Shown here one piece after another: positions 44,341 through 53,214 of a stretch of 64,000 bases of DNA. The translations under genes were made by a program, and so were the position numbers. Under the pieces are notes generated by a model. The model worked only from the letters and a program-made list of their open reading frames with translations. It made no database searches and had not been told where the DNA came from. The stretch spans positions 1 through 64,000 of the forward strand of contig CADACW010000009.1 in assembly GCA_902786565.1 (NCBI GenBank), in the 5' to 3' direction. The stretch is from an uncultured Prevotellaceae bacterium (GTDB lineage: Bacteria > Bacteroidota > Bacteroidia > Bacteroidales > Bacteroidaceae). Position 1 is the first letter of the stretch; each line of letters opens with the position of its first letter.

Positions 44341-47300
44341 TCACTTCAGCACGACCTTTTTGCCGTTGACGATGTACAGACCCTTGCCGGGCTGTGCAAC
44401 GCGGCGACCCTGCAGGTCGAAGACCACGACGGGAGCCTTGCCGCTCTCAGCGTTCACCTGGCTGATGCCAGTGCTTATCCAATATTCTTCGAGATCCATC
44501 CAGACGATGTTCGACTTGTTTGTCACGCCGCCACCATAGTATATGCTCTGCACGCCGATCTTCTTCCAGCTCGTGTCGACAGGCATGTTCAGGTAGACGC
44601 GGCTTCCGCCGGCATAGATGTCGTATTGGTCGTCAAGTGTGTAGGGAATCTCGGTCATGTCCTCGGTGAGGTTCCTATAGTCGGCTGTGGTGAGCACCAG
44701 GGGCTGCTCCTCGCCGTCAATGTCCACCCAAAGGGTGTAGAAGAGCTTCGCGCCGATAAGGTCGTTGCCGTCAACATCCTTTGCAGGCACGTTGAGCTTC
44801 ACTAAGGGATAGCTGCCTGTGCCTTTGAATTCCTCTATGCTGGGATCAGCGGGTGTAGCGGCAAACTCCAGCATCTTTGTGATCACGACGTCGTAGAAGG
44901 TCTGGTAAGGCAAGCCCAGAGAGCGCTTGCCGTCGTGGAGCACGAGTGTCTGGTCAGTGGTGAACTTGTTGGCCTCAGCGTCGTAGTTGAGCACGATGTC
45001 CTGCATTGCGCCTTCAGTATCGACGGCGGTGAAGTAATAGGCAAAGTTGAACCACAGCACGCTCTTCGTGCCCATGTACTGGTTGGCAGGTATGGTGACG
45101 GTCTTGCCGTCCTCGCTCAGCGTGCCCTTCAGCCACATGTCGGCGGTGTTGTCGGAGAGGCCCTTGAAGTAGACGTCGTTGCCGTCGAAGCCCACCTGCA
45201 TCTGGTAAGCGTAGTCCACGCCGGTCTCGGTGCCGGGTTCGGTGCACTCACCCTCGCTCTTCACGCTCACTACGATGTTGTTAATCTGCGTGTTGCCGGC
45301 TATGGTGACAATCACCTTCTGTGCGTCGCCCGTCCAGGTGGCACCGTCGAAGGCTCCGTTGTCGGCCTTGTTGTCGGCGTTCCACTTGCCGGCGTTGAAG
45401 GCAATCTGCGTCATGCTGCTACCCTCGGGCACCTCGAATGTCAGCGTGCCGCTGTATACGCGCAGCTGCGGGCCGTTGGCAGTGTTCCAGAAGCGGTTCT
45501 CGGTCTTGACACCCTCATCCTTCGGCGAGACGGTCAGCGTGACGCTGCCCTCGGTCAGCTCGAGAGCCTCATGTATGTCGCCGTCGGTGGAATCATTGCT
45601 GGAAGTGGCCACTTCGGAAGCGTTGAAGTCGAAGGTCACCTCAGTAGCCTCCAAGTCGCCCTCAGCCTTGCGGCTGGCCTCGTTCTCAATCATCTTGGCG
45701 GTGAAGAGATAGGTCTCTGTCTCCAGTCCTTCGGGAGCCGTGACAGGCTCTTCGATGACAGCCTCGCCGGCATAGATAATCATGTCGCTCCAGTAGCCGT
45801 AGGGTGCAATCTCATCGGCGGAGCCGCCGTTCTCATAGATGTACGGAGTCAGCTGGGTCAGCAGCTTGGCCTCGGCATCGTAAGTGAACTCGATGTCGCA
45901 GAGCGTTTCTCCGTCCTCGCTGCCCACCATGAACTCCATGCCATAATCATCGCTGCCCACAAACTGTCCGGTGGCGAAGGTGGCTATGCCCGTCTCAGCA
46001 TTGATGGTGCCCTTCATCCAGGCATCCTCGAAGTAGAAGGGTATGCCCTTGACGTAGATGTCGGTGCCGTCGAAGGCCACCTCTGTCTGACGCACGATGT
46101 TCTCGCTGCTCATGCTGTCGTTGAACTTGCCGTCGATGGTCCATACCTCGGTCTCCACGCCCTCAGGCAGCTCAACAAGGTCAGGCATCACGAAAGCACC
46201 TGGAGTGTAGACAGCGCTCTCGAAATAGTTGTAGAGCGAAACCTTGTTGCTGTCGCCGGACTCACCGTAGTACACTCCCTCGGCCATAGACAGTACGCGG
46301 CTCTCCGGGTCGAAGTCGAACAGGATGGAGGGTGCATAGACGAAGGTGTTGTCATCGGCCACCGTTACGCCAATTATGTACTCCTTGCCGTATTCATCCT
46401 CGCCGACGAACTGGCCGCTGGGGAAGACCACCTGGCCAGCCTCAGTAAGCGTGCCCTTGATGAAGGCTTCGGGGAAGTAATAGGCCAGGCCCTGCACATA
46501 GACATCGTTGCCGTCGAAGGCCACGAGCTTGGTATCCTGAATGTTGATGTCGCCCTGGCTGGTGGCACCCGAAGCTACGAGCGTGTACTCCACGGGCTCC
46601 ACGCCAGCGGGCAGTGTGACGAGCTCTTCTGCAACAGGCTCAACACCCTCCTCGCCGAGCTGCACCTCGATGCTGTTCAGCTGGGTGTTGCCGGCGATGG
46701 TGACCACCACCTTCTGAGCACTGCCAGTCCATACATTGCCGTCGAACTCGCCGCTGTCGGCGCTGTTGCCCTCGTCCCACTTACCAGCGTTGAAGGTAAT
46801 CTTCGTGATGGGATCTTCGCCCTCAGGCACAGCGAAGGTCAGCGTGCCGCCATAGAGGCGCAGCTGGACAACACCATTAGACGTCTTCCACCAGCGGTTA
46901 GGCGTTTTGGCTGTGCTGGGCGACACGGTCAGCGTGACATTGCCAGCTGTGATGTCGTAGTCCTCGGTGATGTCGCCGTCGTTAGTCGTACCTGTTGAGC
47001 AGGGCCATTCATCTGAAGGATAGGAATTGAAGTCGAAGCTCTCGACAGTGGGTCCTTCCTTCTCCACGTCAGCCCACACGATTTCGCTCTCGTTGGTCTC
47101 ATCGCCGCCGGTGTAGATGCTCTTCACGCCGATGCGGTCGTACATGGCGTTGAAGTTGTAGTTCATGAACACTACCTTGTAGTCGCCTTTGTCGGCAAAG
47201 TCATAATTGTCGGTGAAGGTGTAGGGGATGATGCTCATGTTTTCCGTCAACTTCTCGTAAAGGTCTGTCGTGAAGGTGATGGGCTGTATGTCGCCGGCAA

Positions 47301-48552
47301 TGTCGGAATAGAGCTGGTAGAACAGCTTATCCTCCTTCAGGTCGTTGCCGTCAACGTCGACAGTGGGGATGGTGAAAGCAAAAGAGCCATAGCCTTTTTC
47401 CGCATCATAGTTACCTACTGCCTTAACCTCCGGGTTGGCGGGTGTTGCTGCCACATCGGGAATGACAGGATAGAGGAACTCGCCCTGGGTCAGGGTGATG
47501 GTGGCAGGGTCGTACAAGTTAAAAATACTTCCTTTTGTAGGCGAATAGAGCGCCCAGCTGACATCGAAGGTCAGCGTGTTCTCTGTGCCGGCACCCGTAA
47601 GAGTGACCTTGTAATATTGTCCATCAACAGCCTCAAGGCCGGCAACGTAGATATAGCCGTACTCGGAGTTGTAGTAGAACACGGGCTGCTCGGCGATGAC
47701 GAAAGACTTGTCCTCCTTCATCGTCACGTTGATGGCAGTCTCTGCGCCAGCGAAGTTGAACACAGTGGCAACCTTCGGATTGGTCTCGTCCTGCATGACA
47801 ACCACGGGCACGTCTCCGGCACTGTCGCCCGAGCCCCAAGTCATCTTGCCGTTCACGGGCACTGCTATGGACTGACCATAGTCGGTCCACAGATAGCCGG
47901 CATACTCGCCGTCGCCGCCGATGATACCGGCCCAGATGTCATTGATAACGACCATACCTGTCTGTAAGACGTAGGCCGTGAGGGGAGTGCCATCTTCATC
48001 GGCACTCACATTCTGAAGCACGATGGGACCATAATCGCTTTCCAACAGTGTCTGACCGTCTTCAATGGTCACCACGGCGATGACACCTGCTGTCTGCAGG
48101 TCCTCAGAGACGGTTGTGGAGAACGTGGCCTTAACGGACTCGGTGGCATCGCTGGTGAATCCCTCGATGGCGACAGTCTCAGCATCTACCATTGAGAACT
48201 TGATGGGCGTGCCGCCGCCAGTTATCGTAGCCGGTACCAGCTGGCCTGCCTCTTCGTCATATTCATAGTAATCGGTGCAGAGCATCCACTCTGCCGTCAA
48301 CAGGTCGGCAATACCGGCCTTCTTCGGAGCTTTCCTTGCATTTGTCATGCCCATAGCCTTGGCCAGACGGCTGGCAGGAACCTGCAACTTCGCATCGGCC
48401 AATTTCTGCTTTGGAGTCATCTGCTTGGCCTGGTCCTTGTTCAGGCTCGACAGCTGTAGGGATGCCCTCTTCTCAATCAAGTCGGAAGGCAGTACAGCCC
48501 ACGATACTACGGCCACGAAAGCCGCAAGTAGCATAAACGTAAACTTCTTCAT
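44341..48552 (-). CDS. Large modular secreted protein with T9SS tail
   Basis: 1403 residues, signal peptide MKKFTFMLLAAFVAVVSWAV. The protein is built from duplicated beta modules: a DGNDLKEDKLFYQLYSDI-type module at about 365-480 and 1240-1370; a TLTFAVPEG...ITFNAGKW...VVVTIAGNTQLNSIEV module at about 560-625 and 1035-1090; and a FDGNDVYVQGLAYYFPEAFI module at about 675, 820 and 1120. It ends in FDLQGRRVAQPGKGLYIVNG then KKVVLK, a T9SS sorting tail. No catalytic motif is seen; an adhesin or surface-layer role is likely. It is transcribed alone, with an 88-nt leader region downstream of a tiny Phd-like ORF. GC is typical of the window. Confidence 0.7.
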   Translation of the reverse strand: MKKFTFMLLAAFVAVVSWAVLPSDLIEKRASLQLSSLNKDQAKQMTPKQKLADAKLQVPASRLAKAMGMTNARKAPKKAGIADLLTAEWMLCTDYYEYDEEAGQLVPATITGGGTPIKFSMVDAETVAIEGFTSDATESVKATFSTTVSEDLQTAGVIAVVTIEDGQTLLESDYGPIVLQNVSADEDGTPLTAYVLQTGMVVINDIWAGIIGGDGEYAGYLWTDYGQSIAVPVNGKMTWGSGDSAGDVPVVVMQDETNPKVATVFNFAGAETAINVTMKEDKSFVIAEQPVFYYNSEYGYIYVAGLEAVDGQYYKVTLTGAGTENTLTFDVSWALYSPTKGSIFNLYDPATITLTQGEFLYPVIPDVAATPANPEVKAVGNYDAEKGYGSFAFTIPTVDVDGNDLKEDKLFYQLYSDIAGDIQPITFTTDLYEKLTENMSIIPYTFTDNYDFADKGDYKVVFMNYNFNAMYDRIGVKSIYTGGDETNESEIVWADVEKEGPTVESFDFNSYPSDEWPCSTGTTNDGDITEDYDITAGNVTLTVSPSTAKTPNRWWKTSNGVVQLRLYGGTLTFAVPEGEDPITKITFNAGKWDEGNSADSGEFDGNVWTGSAQKVVVTIAGNTQLNSIEVQLGEEGVEPVAEELVTLPAGVEPVEYTLVASGATSQGDINIQDTKLVAFDGNDVYVQGLAYYFPEAFIKGTLTEAGQVVFPSGQFVGEDEYGKEYIIGVTVADDNTFVYAPSILFDFDPESRVLSMAEGVYYGESGDSNKVSLYNYFESAVYTPGAFVMPDLVELPEGVETEVWTIDGKFNDSMSSENIVRQTEVAFDGTDIYVKGIPFYFEDAWMKGTINAETGIATFATGQFVGSDDYGMEFMVGSEDGETLCDIEFTYDAEAKLLTQLTPYIYENGGSADEIAPYGYWSDMIIYAGEAVIEEPVTAPEGLETETYLFTAKMIENEASRKAEGDLEATEVTFDFNASEVATSSNDSTDGDIHEALELTEGSVTLTVSPKDEGVKTENRFWNTANGPQLRVYSGTLTFEVPEGSSMTQIAFNAGKWNADNKADNGAFDGATWTGDAQKVIVTIAGNTQINNIVVSVKSEGECTEPGTETGVDYAYQMQVGFDGNDVYFKGLSDNTADMWLKGTLSEDGKTVTIPANQYMGTKSVLWFNFAYYFTAVDTEGAMQDIVLNYDAEANKFTTDQTLVLHDGKRSLGLPYQTFYDVVITKMLEFAATPADPSIEEFKGTGSYPLVKLNVPAKDVDGNDLIGAKLFYTLWVDIDGEEQPLVLTTADYRNLTEDMTEIPYTLDDQYDIYAGGSRVYLNMPVDTSWKKIGVQSIYYGGGVTNKSNIVWMDLEEYWISTGISQVNAESGKAPVVVFDLQGRRVAQPGKGLYIVNGKKVVLK

Positions 48553-48606
48553 AAGCTTAAAAATAAATTGTTAATAATTGGGTTGATTAAAATATAGTCT
48601 GACGTT

Positions 48607-48738
48607 TCAAGTATGTAACTCAGTGAGCTGCATATCGCCATGCTCACTGGAGCGGACAATGATTTTCTCCCCTGCGGCAAGGCGGCCCATCCACATTCCT
48701 TGGCTGGCTCTGAAGTCGGTTGCTGCTATTGTTGTCAT
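48607..48738 (-). CDS. Tiny Phd/YefM-like antitoxin fragment, solitary
   Basis: A 43-codon frame, ATG 48738 to TGA 48607. It reads MTTIAATDFRASQGMWMGRL, AAGEKIIVRSSEHGDMQL, TELHT. This follows the Phd/YefM antitoxin N-terminus pattern (x-T-x-FR-x-x-G-x-x-x-x-x-x-x-GE-x-(V/I)IV-x-R), including the G-E-K-I-I-V strand that forms the DNA-binding dimer. Family members are usually about 80 residues, so the toxin-neutralising C-terminus is missing. No toxin ORF adjoins. A TATTTTTG -7 element lies at 48773-48780, 34 nt upstream. It could be an intact small DNA-binding protein or a remnant. Confidence 0.5.
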   Translation of the reverse strand: MTTIAATDFRASQGMWMGRLAAGEKIIVRSSEHGDMQLTELHT

Positions 48739-48838
48739 CTCTAATTGCTTGTGCGCTAAATGAAATATTTTGCAAAAATAATAAAAAACCGAACAAACTG
48801 AATAATTATTAATGTTAAAAAAGCAAAAAAGGCGGCAA

Positions 48839-49492
48839 TTATAGATAAAAGATTGACTCCGGACCCATATTCATAAGGAGGTCGAGGATAGAGAGATTGG
48901 GCAGAAAGCCATGCTTCTGGGCATAGACCTGATAGTAGGGCCTGGGCGTGAAGTCGGAATCGGGCAATGGGTGCTTGGGATTGATGACCTGCCGATAGTC
49001 GTCGGCCTCGGTGCCATCGGCCAGCGCCACCGCCGGCACCGACTGGGAGCCGGTGCCGACGGTGGCGGGTAGGCAGAAATCGGCGGTATGCTGAAGCTGC
49101 GGCCGGATGTCGAGCAACTCGCACATCTTCAGGCAGATGGCCTCGTTGAAATCGGTGAGCCGCTCCCACCGCCGCTCGGTGAAGAAGGGCCGCAGGTCGT
49201 CCTCATAATAGAGGAAGAAAGGCGACTCGCCGTAGGCCGACTGCAGGGCCTGCCAATGCTGGTGACGCCAGTTGCCGTGGTCGCTCAACCGCACCTGGCC
49301 AACCGTTGGATTGGTAGTGTCTACGGGCACGGTGAGCGCCTGCGGCCCCTGCGCGGTGGCTATGACGCAACGGTTGCGGTAGGTCTGCTTGATGAACGAC
49401 TCGTGGTGCTCGATGAGCACACGGTCGTAGCGATAGAGCTTCTGATACCACTGAACGGGGCCGAAATAGGTGGTTGCCAGTAGCGCAGTCAT
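48839..49492 (-). CDS. WbqC-family protein
   Basis: 217 residues from ATG 49492 (MTALLATTYFGPVQWYQKLY); the frame extends to 49525 but the extra residues are not conserved-looking. Hallmarks are YFGPVQWYQKL near the start, ESFIKQTYRNRCVIATAQGP, LTVPVDT, and the ending PYYQVYAQKHGFLPNLSILD, LLMNMGPES. WbqC-like proteins are often near glycan or envelope genes and are thought to be transferases related to O-antigen synthesis, but the biochemistry is not settled. Here it is isolated. It follows a strong hairpin at 49504-49547. Confidence 0.78.
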   Translation of the reverse strand: MTALLATTYFGPVQWYQKLYRYDRVLIEHHESFIKQTYRNRCVIATAQGPQALTVPVDTTNPTVGQVRLSDHGNWRHQHWQALQSAYGESPFFLYYEDDLRPFFTERRWERLTDFNEAICLKMCELLDIRPQLQHTADFCLPATVGTGSQSVPAVALADGTEADDYRQVINPKHPLPDSDFTPRPYYQVYAQKHGFLPNLSILDLLMNMGPESIFYL

Positions 49493-49503
49493 AAATATAC
49501 GAG

Positions 49504-49547
49504 GAAACAAATTCCCGTAAGACACGTCAGTTACGGGAATTTGTTTC
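49504..49547 (-). terminator. 17-bp hairpin after the GH51 gene
   Basis: GAAACAAATTCCCGTAA (49504-49520) pairs perfectly with 49531-49547 around a 10-nt loop. It lies 16 nt past the GH51 stop and 12 nt before the WbqC ATG, so it may end GH51 transcripts or sit in the WbqC leader. Confidence 0.65.
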
Positions 49548-49562
49548 AGACAACTTTTATTA

Positions 49563-51575
49563 TTATTTCTTTATTCTATAGAGGCGGAAGGTCATGGGGG
49601 GCAGCTGGTCGTTGAGTGTGGCGCCCTTCTTGCCTGCCTCTGCCTTGGCTTGGCCAGCCTTCGGTGTGATCTTCTCCGGCTGGTCGAGCGTGTTCTCGTC
49701 GTCCATCGAACCGTTGTGGCTCAGTGTGAGCGTGGTGGCGGTGCGGTCGCCCTTGACGCCCACCAGGTTGAGGGTGACAGGCTGCGGCTGCTTCGACGTG
49801 TTCACCACCTTGACCACAATCTCATCGGCATCCTTGTCGAAGACGCTGGAGGCGAACAGGCCGTCCTGCCCCTCCTGTCCGGCCACGGGCTTGCCCTGCA
49901 TGGTGAGCTGCAGCACGTTGGTGCCACGGTTCAAGGCGAACATCTGCTGCACATAGTAGCTGACCGACTTGAACGAGCGCAGGTTGTCGTACCAGATGGC
50001 ATCAGGACGCCACTGCCAGCCCTCGACATGGGCAAAGAGCGGGGCATAGGTGGCCATGTGTACCAGGTCGGCGTTGCGCTCGATGCCCGTCATGTGGGCG
50101 GCCTCGTAGAGCGAGGTCTCGAAGTGGTTCCACTTCTTGCCTTTGCCGTGGCAGGCATACTCTCCGGCAAACACACGGGGACCCTTGCGGTCGTAGGAGT
50201 CGTAGCGCAGGCCGTGGCTGAGGAACCACTGCTCGTTGCGATAGTAGTGCTCGTCGTAGAGGTCTACCTTCAGCTCCTTCATGCGGGGCTGCAGCAGGTC
50301 GAAGTCCCAGCCCTCGCTGTTGGGGCCGGTGGTGCCGATGAGCTTGATGTCAGGATACTTCTCGCGTATTTTCTCCATGAATTTCTTCAGTCGCGAGGTG
50401 AAGACAGGGCCGTAGCCGCCATGCTTCTCGTCGTAGTCCCACTGCTCGTTGCCCACGCCGAGGAACTTTAGGTTGAAGGGCTGCGGATGGCCCATCTGGG
50501 CACGCACCTTGCCCCACTCAGAGTCCACGGGTCCGTTGGCAAACTCGATGAGGTCGAGGGCATCGTCGATGTAGTCGTCCAGGTTGTCCAGGTCAACGTG
50601 CACGCCCTTCTTGGTCGGGTCGGGGTTCTGGAACTGGCAGGCGAGGCCGCAGCTGATGACGGGCAGCGGCTCGCAGCCGAAATCCTCGCAGAGCTGGAAG
50701 AACTCGAAGAAGCCCAGACCGTAGCTCTGGTAGTAGTCGGGGAAATAGCGGTTGGTGAAGGTGTAGTGCCAGCGGTTCTCGTTCAGCGGGCGGTTCTCTA
50801 CAGGGCCCACCGAGTTTTTCCACTGGTAGCGCGTCTCCAAGTCAGTACCCTCGACGATACAGCCGCCGGGGAATCGGAACACGCCCGGATGCATGTCGAA
50901 GAGGGCCTGTGCCAAATCGCGGCGCATGCCGTTCTCACGTCCTTTCCAAGTGTCGGTGGGGAAGAGCGACACGTGCTCCAAGTCAGTGGTCTTCTTGCTG
51001 TCGCCCCACACGCGCAGATGGGCCTTGGCGAAAGTGCGCTTGGGCTTGATGACGGCTGTGTACTTCTTCCACTCCTTGCCGCTGACCTCCACGCTGGCAT
51101 TGCCTATTTTCTGGTCGTCGCTCATGGTGGCATTGTCCACCAGGTCTATCCACAGCTTGGCGTTGCCGCCGTCGGGCACACGTGCCCAGACGGAGAAGCG
51201 GTATTCCTGGCCGCCCTTCACGCCGATGCCGAAGAAGCCGTGGTTCTCAATCATCGTGTGCTTGTCGCTATGGCCTGAAGGGGCGAGGCGCACGTAATGG
51301 GGATTGCGGTCGAAGGGGCCGTCGTCCTTGAGCGCCACCTTGCCCGAAATGTCCCATCCGGCAAAGGCGTTGGGGAACTCAAAGGAGCGGTTCATCACCA
51401 ACTCGGCATAGAGTCCGCCGTCGGCTGCGTAGTTGATGTCTTCAAAGAAAATGCCGTACATAGTGCTCTGTACGGGAGCGCCCAGTTTCTTGGTCTGGAT
51501 GTCCATCACGTGCTGGGCGTTGGCCGAAAGCGATGCTGCCATTGCCAGCGCGAGAGAGAGGATTTTGGTCTTCAT
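49563..51575 (-). CDS. GH51 alpha-L-arabinofuranosidase
   Basis: 670 residues, signal peptide MKTKILSLALAMAASLSANA. Residues about 60-205 are a CBM4-like beta-sandwich. The (beta/alpha)8 barrel holds the acid/base Glu 377 in FLGVGNEQWDYDEKHGG and the nucleophile Glu 472 in RVFAGEYACHGKG; GGCIVEGTDLETRYQWK and IFFEDINYAADGGLYAEL also fit GH51. It would remove terminal arabinofuranose from arabinan or arabinoxylan oligosaccharides, probably in the periplasm. A late insert (KITPKAGQAKAEAGKKGATL) is low complexity. Promoter at 51625-51656. Confidence 0.9.
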   Translation of the reverse strand: MKTKILSLALAMAASLSANAQHVMDIQTKKLGAPVQSTMYGIFFEDINYAADGGLYAELVMNRSFEFPNAFAGWDISGKVALKDDGPFDRNPHYVRLAPSGHSDKHTMIENHGFFGIGVKGGQEYRFSVWARVPDGGNAKLWIDLVDNATMSDDQKIGNASVEVSGKEWKKYTAVIKPKRTFAKAHLRVWGDSKKTTDLEHVSLFPTDTWKGRENGMRRDLAQALFDMHPGVFRFPGGCIVEGTDLETRYQWKNSVGPVENRPLNENRWHYTFTNRYFPDYYQSYGLGFFEFFQLCEDFGCEPLPVISCGLACQFQNPDPTKKGVHVDLDNLDDYIDDALDLIEFANGPVDSEWGKVRAQMGHPQPFNLKFLGVGNEQWDYDEKHGGYGPVFTSRLKKFMEKIREKYPDIKLIGTTGPNSEGWDFDLLQPRMKELKVDLYDEHYYRNEQWFLSHGLRYDSYDRKGPRVFAGEYACHGKGKKWNHFETSLYEAAHMTGIERNADLVHMATYAPLFAHVEGWQWRPDAIWYDNLRSFKSVSYYVQQMFALNRGTNVLQLTMQGKPVAGQEGQDGLFASSVFDKDADEIVVKVVNTSKQPQPVTLNLVGVKGDRTATTLTLSHNGSMDDENTLDQPEKITPKAGQAKAEAGKKGATLNDQLPPMTFRLYRIKK

Positions 51576-51624
51576 GTCTTATTTGATTTAGTTATAGAGT
51601 TAGTCAGTATTTCGTCCACAGGTG

Positions 51625-51656
51625 CAAAATTAGTTAAAAGTTTGAAACGGAGCAAA
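51625..51656 (-). promoter_or_regulatory. Promoter of the GH51 gene
   Basis: Minus-strand TTTG (complement of 51653-51656), 20-nt spacer, TAATTTTG (complement of 51625-51632), 49 nt before the ATG. Confidence 0.75.
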
Positions 51657-51676
51657 AGAAACTTACAAAAAAGCAT

Positions 51677-51684
51677 TACTTTTG
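51677..51684 (+). promoter_or_regulatory. -7 element of the symporter gene
   Basis: TACTTTTG at 51677-51684, 20 nt before the ATG at 51705, divergent from the GH51 promoter. Confidence 0.5.
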
Positions 51685-51704
51685 TAACTCTTTAACGAAA
51701 CCAC

Positions 51705-53081
51705 ATGGAAACCATCAACGACTTTTTCACGCTTTTCAGTTCCCTGTTGTGGGGCTGGCCAATGGTTGTGCTGCTGCTGGGCACCCATCTTTTCCTGACT
51801 TTCCGCCTGGGCATTCCGCAGCGCAAACTGCTGACGGGCATCCGCCTCTCGATGCAGCGCGACAGCGGCGCCACGGGCGACGTGAGCCAGTTTGGCGCGC
51901 TGGCCACGGCTCTGGCGGCCACCATCGGCACGGGCAACATTGTGGGCGTGGCCACGGCGGTGGCGCTCGGCGGACCGGGGGCAGTGCTCTGGTGCTGGCT
52001 GACGGGCATCTTCGGCATGTCGACCAAGTATGCCGAGGGTCTGCTGGCGGTGAAATATCGTGTGAAGGGGGCCGACGGCCGCATATACGGCGGCCCGATG
52101 TACGCGCTGGAGCGCGGCCTGGGCATGAAGTGGCTGGCAGTGCTCTTTGCCGTGTTCACGGCCCTGGCGTCGTTTGGCATCGGCTGCACGGTGCAGGCCA
52201 ACAGCATCGCCCTGCTGGCCAACGAGACATTCGGCATACCCACCTGGGTGGTGGGCATCTTCGTGTGCCTGCTCACTGCGGTGGTCATCCTGGGCGGGGT
52301 GAAGTCCATTGCCCGTGTGTGCACGGTGCTGGTGCCCTTTATGGCCCTGTTCTATGTGATGGGCTGCGTGGTCATCCTGGTGATGAACGCCCCCTTCGTC
52401 TGGCCGGCGCTGAAGCTGATTGTCACCTCGGCCTTCAACCCTTCGGCTGCCGGCGGCGGCTTTGTGGGGGCCACGGTGATGATGGCCGCCCGCTACGGCA
52501 TAGCCCGAGGCCTGTTCAGCAACGAGAGCGGCATGGGCTCGGCACCCATCGTGGCCGCTGCCGCCCAGACGCGCAACCCCGTCAGGCAGGCCCTTGTCTC
52601 GGCCACCGGCACTTTCTGGGACACAGTGGTCATCTGCGCCCTGACGGGACTGGTGCTGGTGAGCAGCATCATGGCCTATCCCGACATCAGCTACAGCGAC
52701 GGGGCGGCGCTGACCAAGGTGGCCTTCTCGAAGATTCCCGTGGTGGGCGCCCCGCTGCTCACCTTCGGCATACTGACCTTTGCCTTCAGCACCATACTGG
52801 GGTGGAGCTACTATGGCGAGTGCGCCGTGAACTACATTGAGCGCCAGCGGGCCAACCGCTTCTACCGCGTACTCTTCATCGTGGCCCTCTTCTTCGGCTG
52901 CATCATCAGCCTCGACATCATCTGGAACATTGCCGACTGCATGAACGCCCTGATGGCCATCCCCAACCTGGTGGCCCTGCTGCTGCTCAGTGGCGTGGCC
53001 GCCCGCGAAACGCGCAAATATCTGTGGAACGGCAACCTGGACGACGAAATGGCCGAGGAGGCGGGGGAGCAAAACGGCTGA
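51705..53081 (+). CDS. alsT: Alanine/glycine:cation symporter (AgcS family)
   Basis: 458 residues, about 11 transmembrane helices. Family signatures are ALATALAATIGTGNIVGVAT, GPGAVLWCWLTGIFGMSTKY with AEGLLAVKYR, GGPMYALERGLG, and GLFSNESGMGSAPIVAAAA. It imports alanine or glycine with sodium or protons across the inner membrane. The C-terminal tail is short and acidic (DDEMAEEAGEQ). Unlinked to the carbohydrate genes on either side by function, though it divides the GH51 and GH115 genes. Confidence 0.9.
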   Translation: METINDFFTLFSSLLWGWPMVVLLLGTHLFLTFRLGIPQRKLLTGIRLSMQRDSGATGDVSQFGALATALAATIGTGNIVGVATAVALGGPGAVLWCWLTGIFGMSTKYAEGLLAVKYRVKGADGRIYGGPMYALERGLGMKWLAVLFAVFTALASFGIGCTVQANSIALLANETFGIPTWVVGIFVCLLTAVVILGGVKSIARVCTVLVPFMALFYVMGCVVILVMNAPFVWPALKLIVTSAFNPSAAGGGFVGATVMMAARYGIARGLFSNESGMGSAPIVAAAAQTRNPVRQALVSATGTFWDTVVICALTGLVLVSSIMAYPDISYSDGAALTKVAFSKIPVVGAPLLTFGILTFAFSTILGWSYYGECAVNYIERQRANRFYRVLFIVALFFGCIISLDIIWNIADCMNALMAIPNLVALLLLSGVAARETRKYLWNGNLDDEMAEEAGEQNG

Positions 53082-53182
53082 CAGGGTGGATTATTCCTCT
53101 GTTTTTTGTCACATTTGCGCACATCATGCGTTTTATTGAACAATTTGAAACGTAAGCGAAAAGTATAGTCGGCTATATGCAC

Positions 53183-53190
53183 TAATTTTG
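53183..53190 (+). promoter_or_regulatory. -7 element of the GH115 gene
   Basis: TAATTTTG at 53183-53190, 24 nt before the ATG at 53215. It excludes the earlier start at 53188. Confidence 0.6.
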
Positions 53191-53214
53191 CAGCAAAATA
53201 TTGCAATTAGTGTT

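Noticed and set aside
44935..46998. Plus-strand ORF opposite the large secreted protein
   Set aside because: Antisense shadow; repeated because the sense gene is repetitive.
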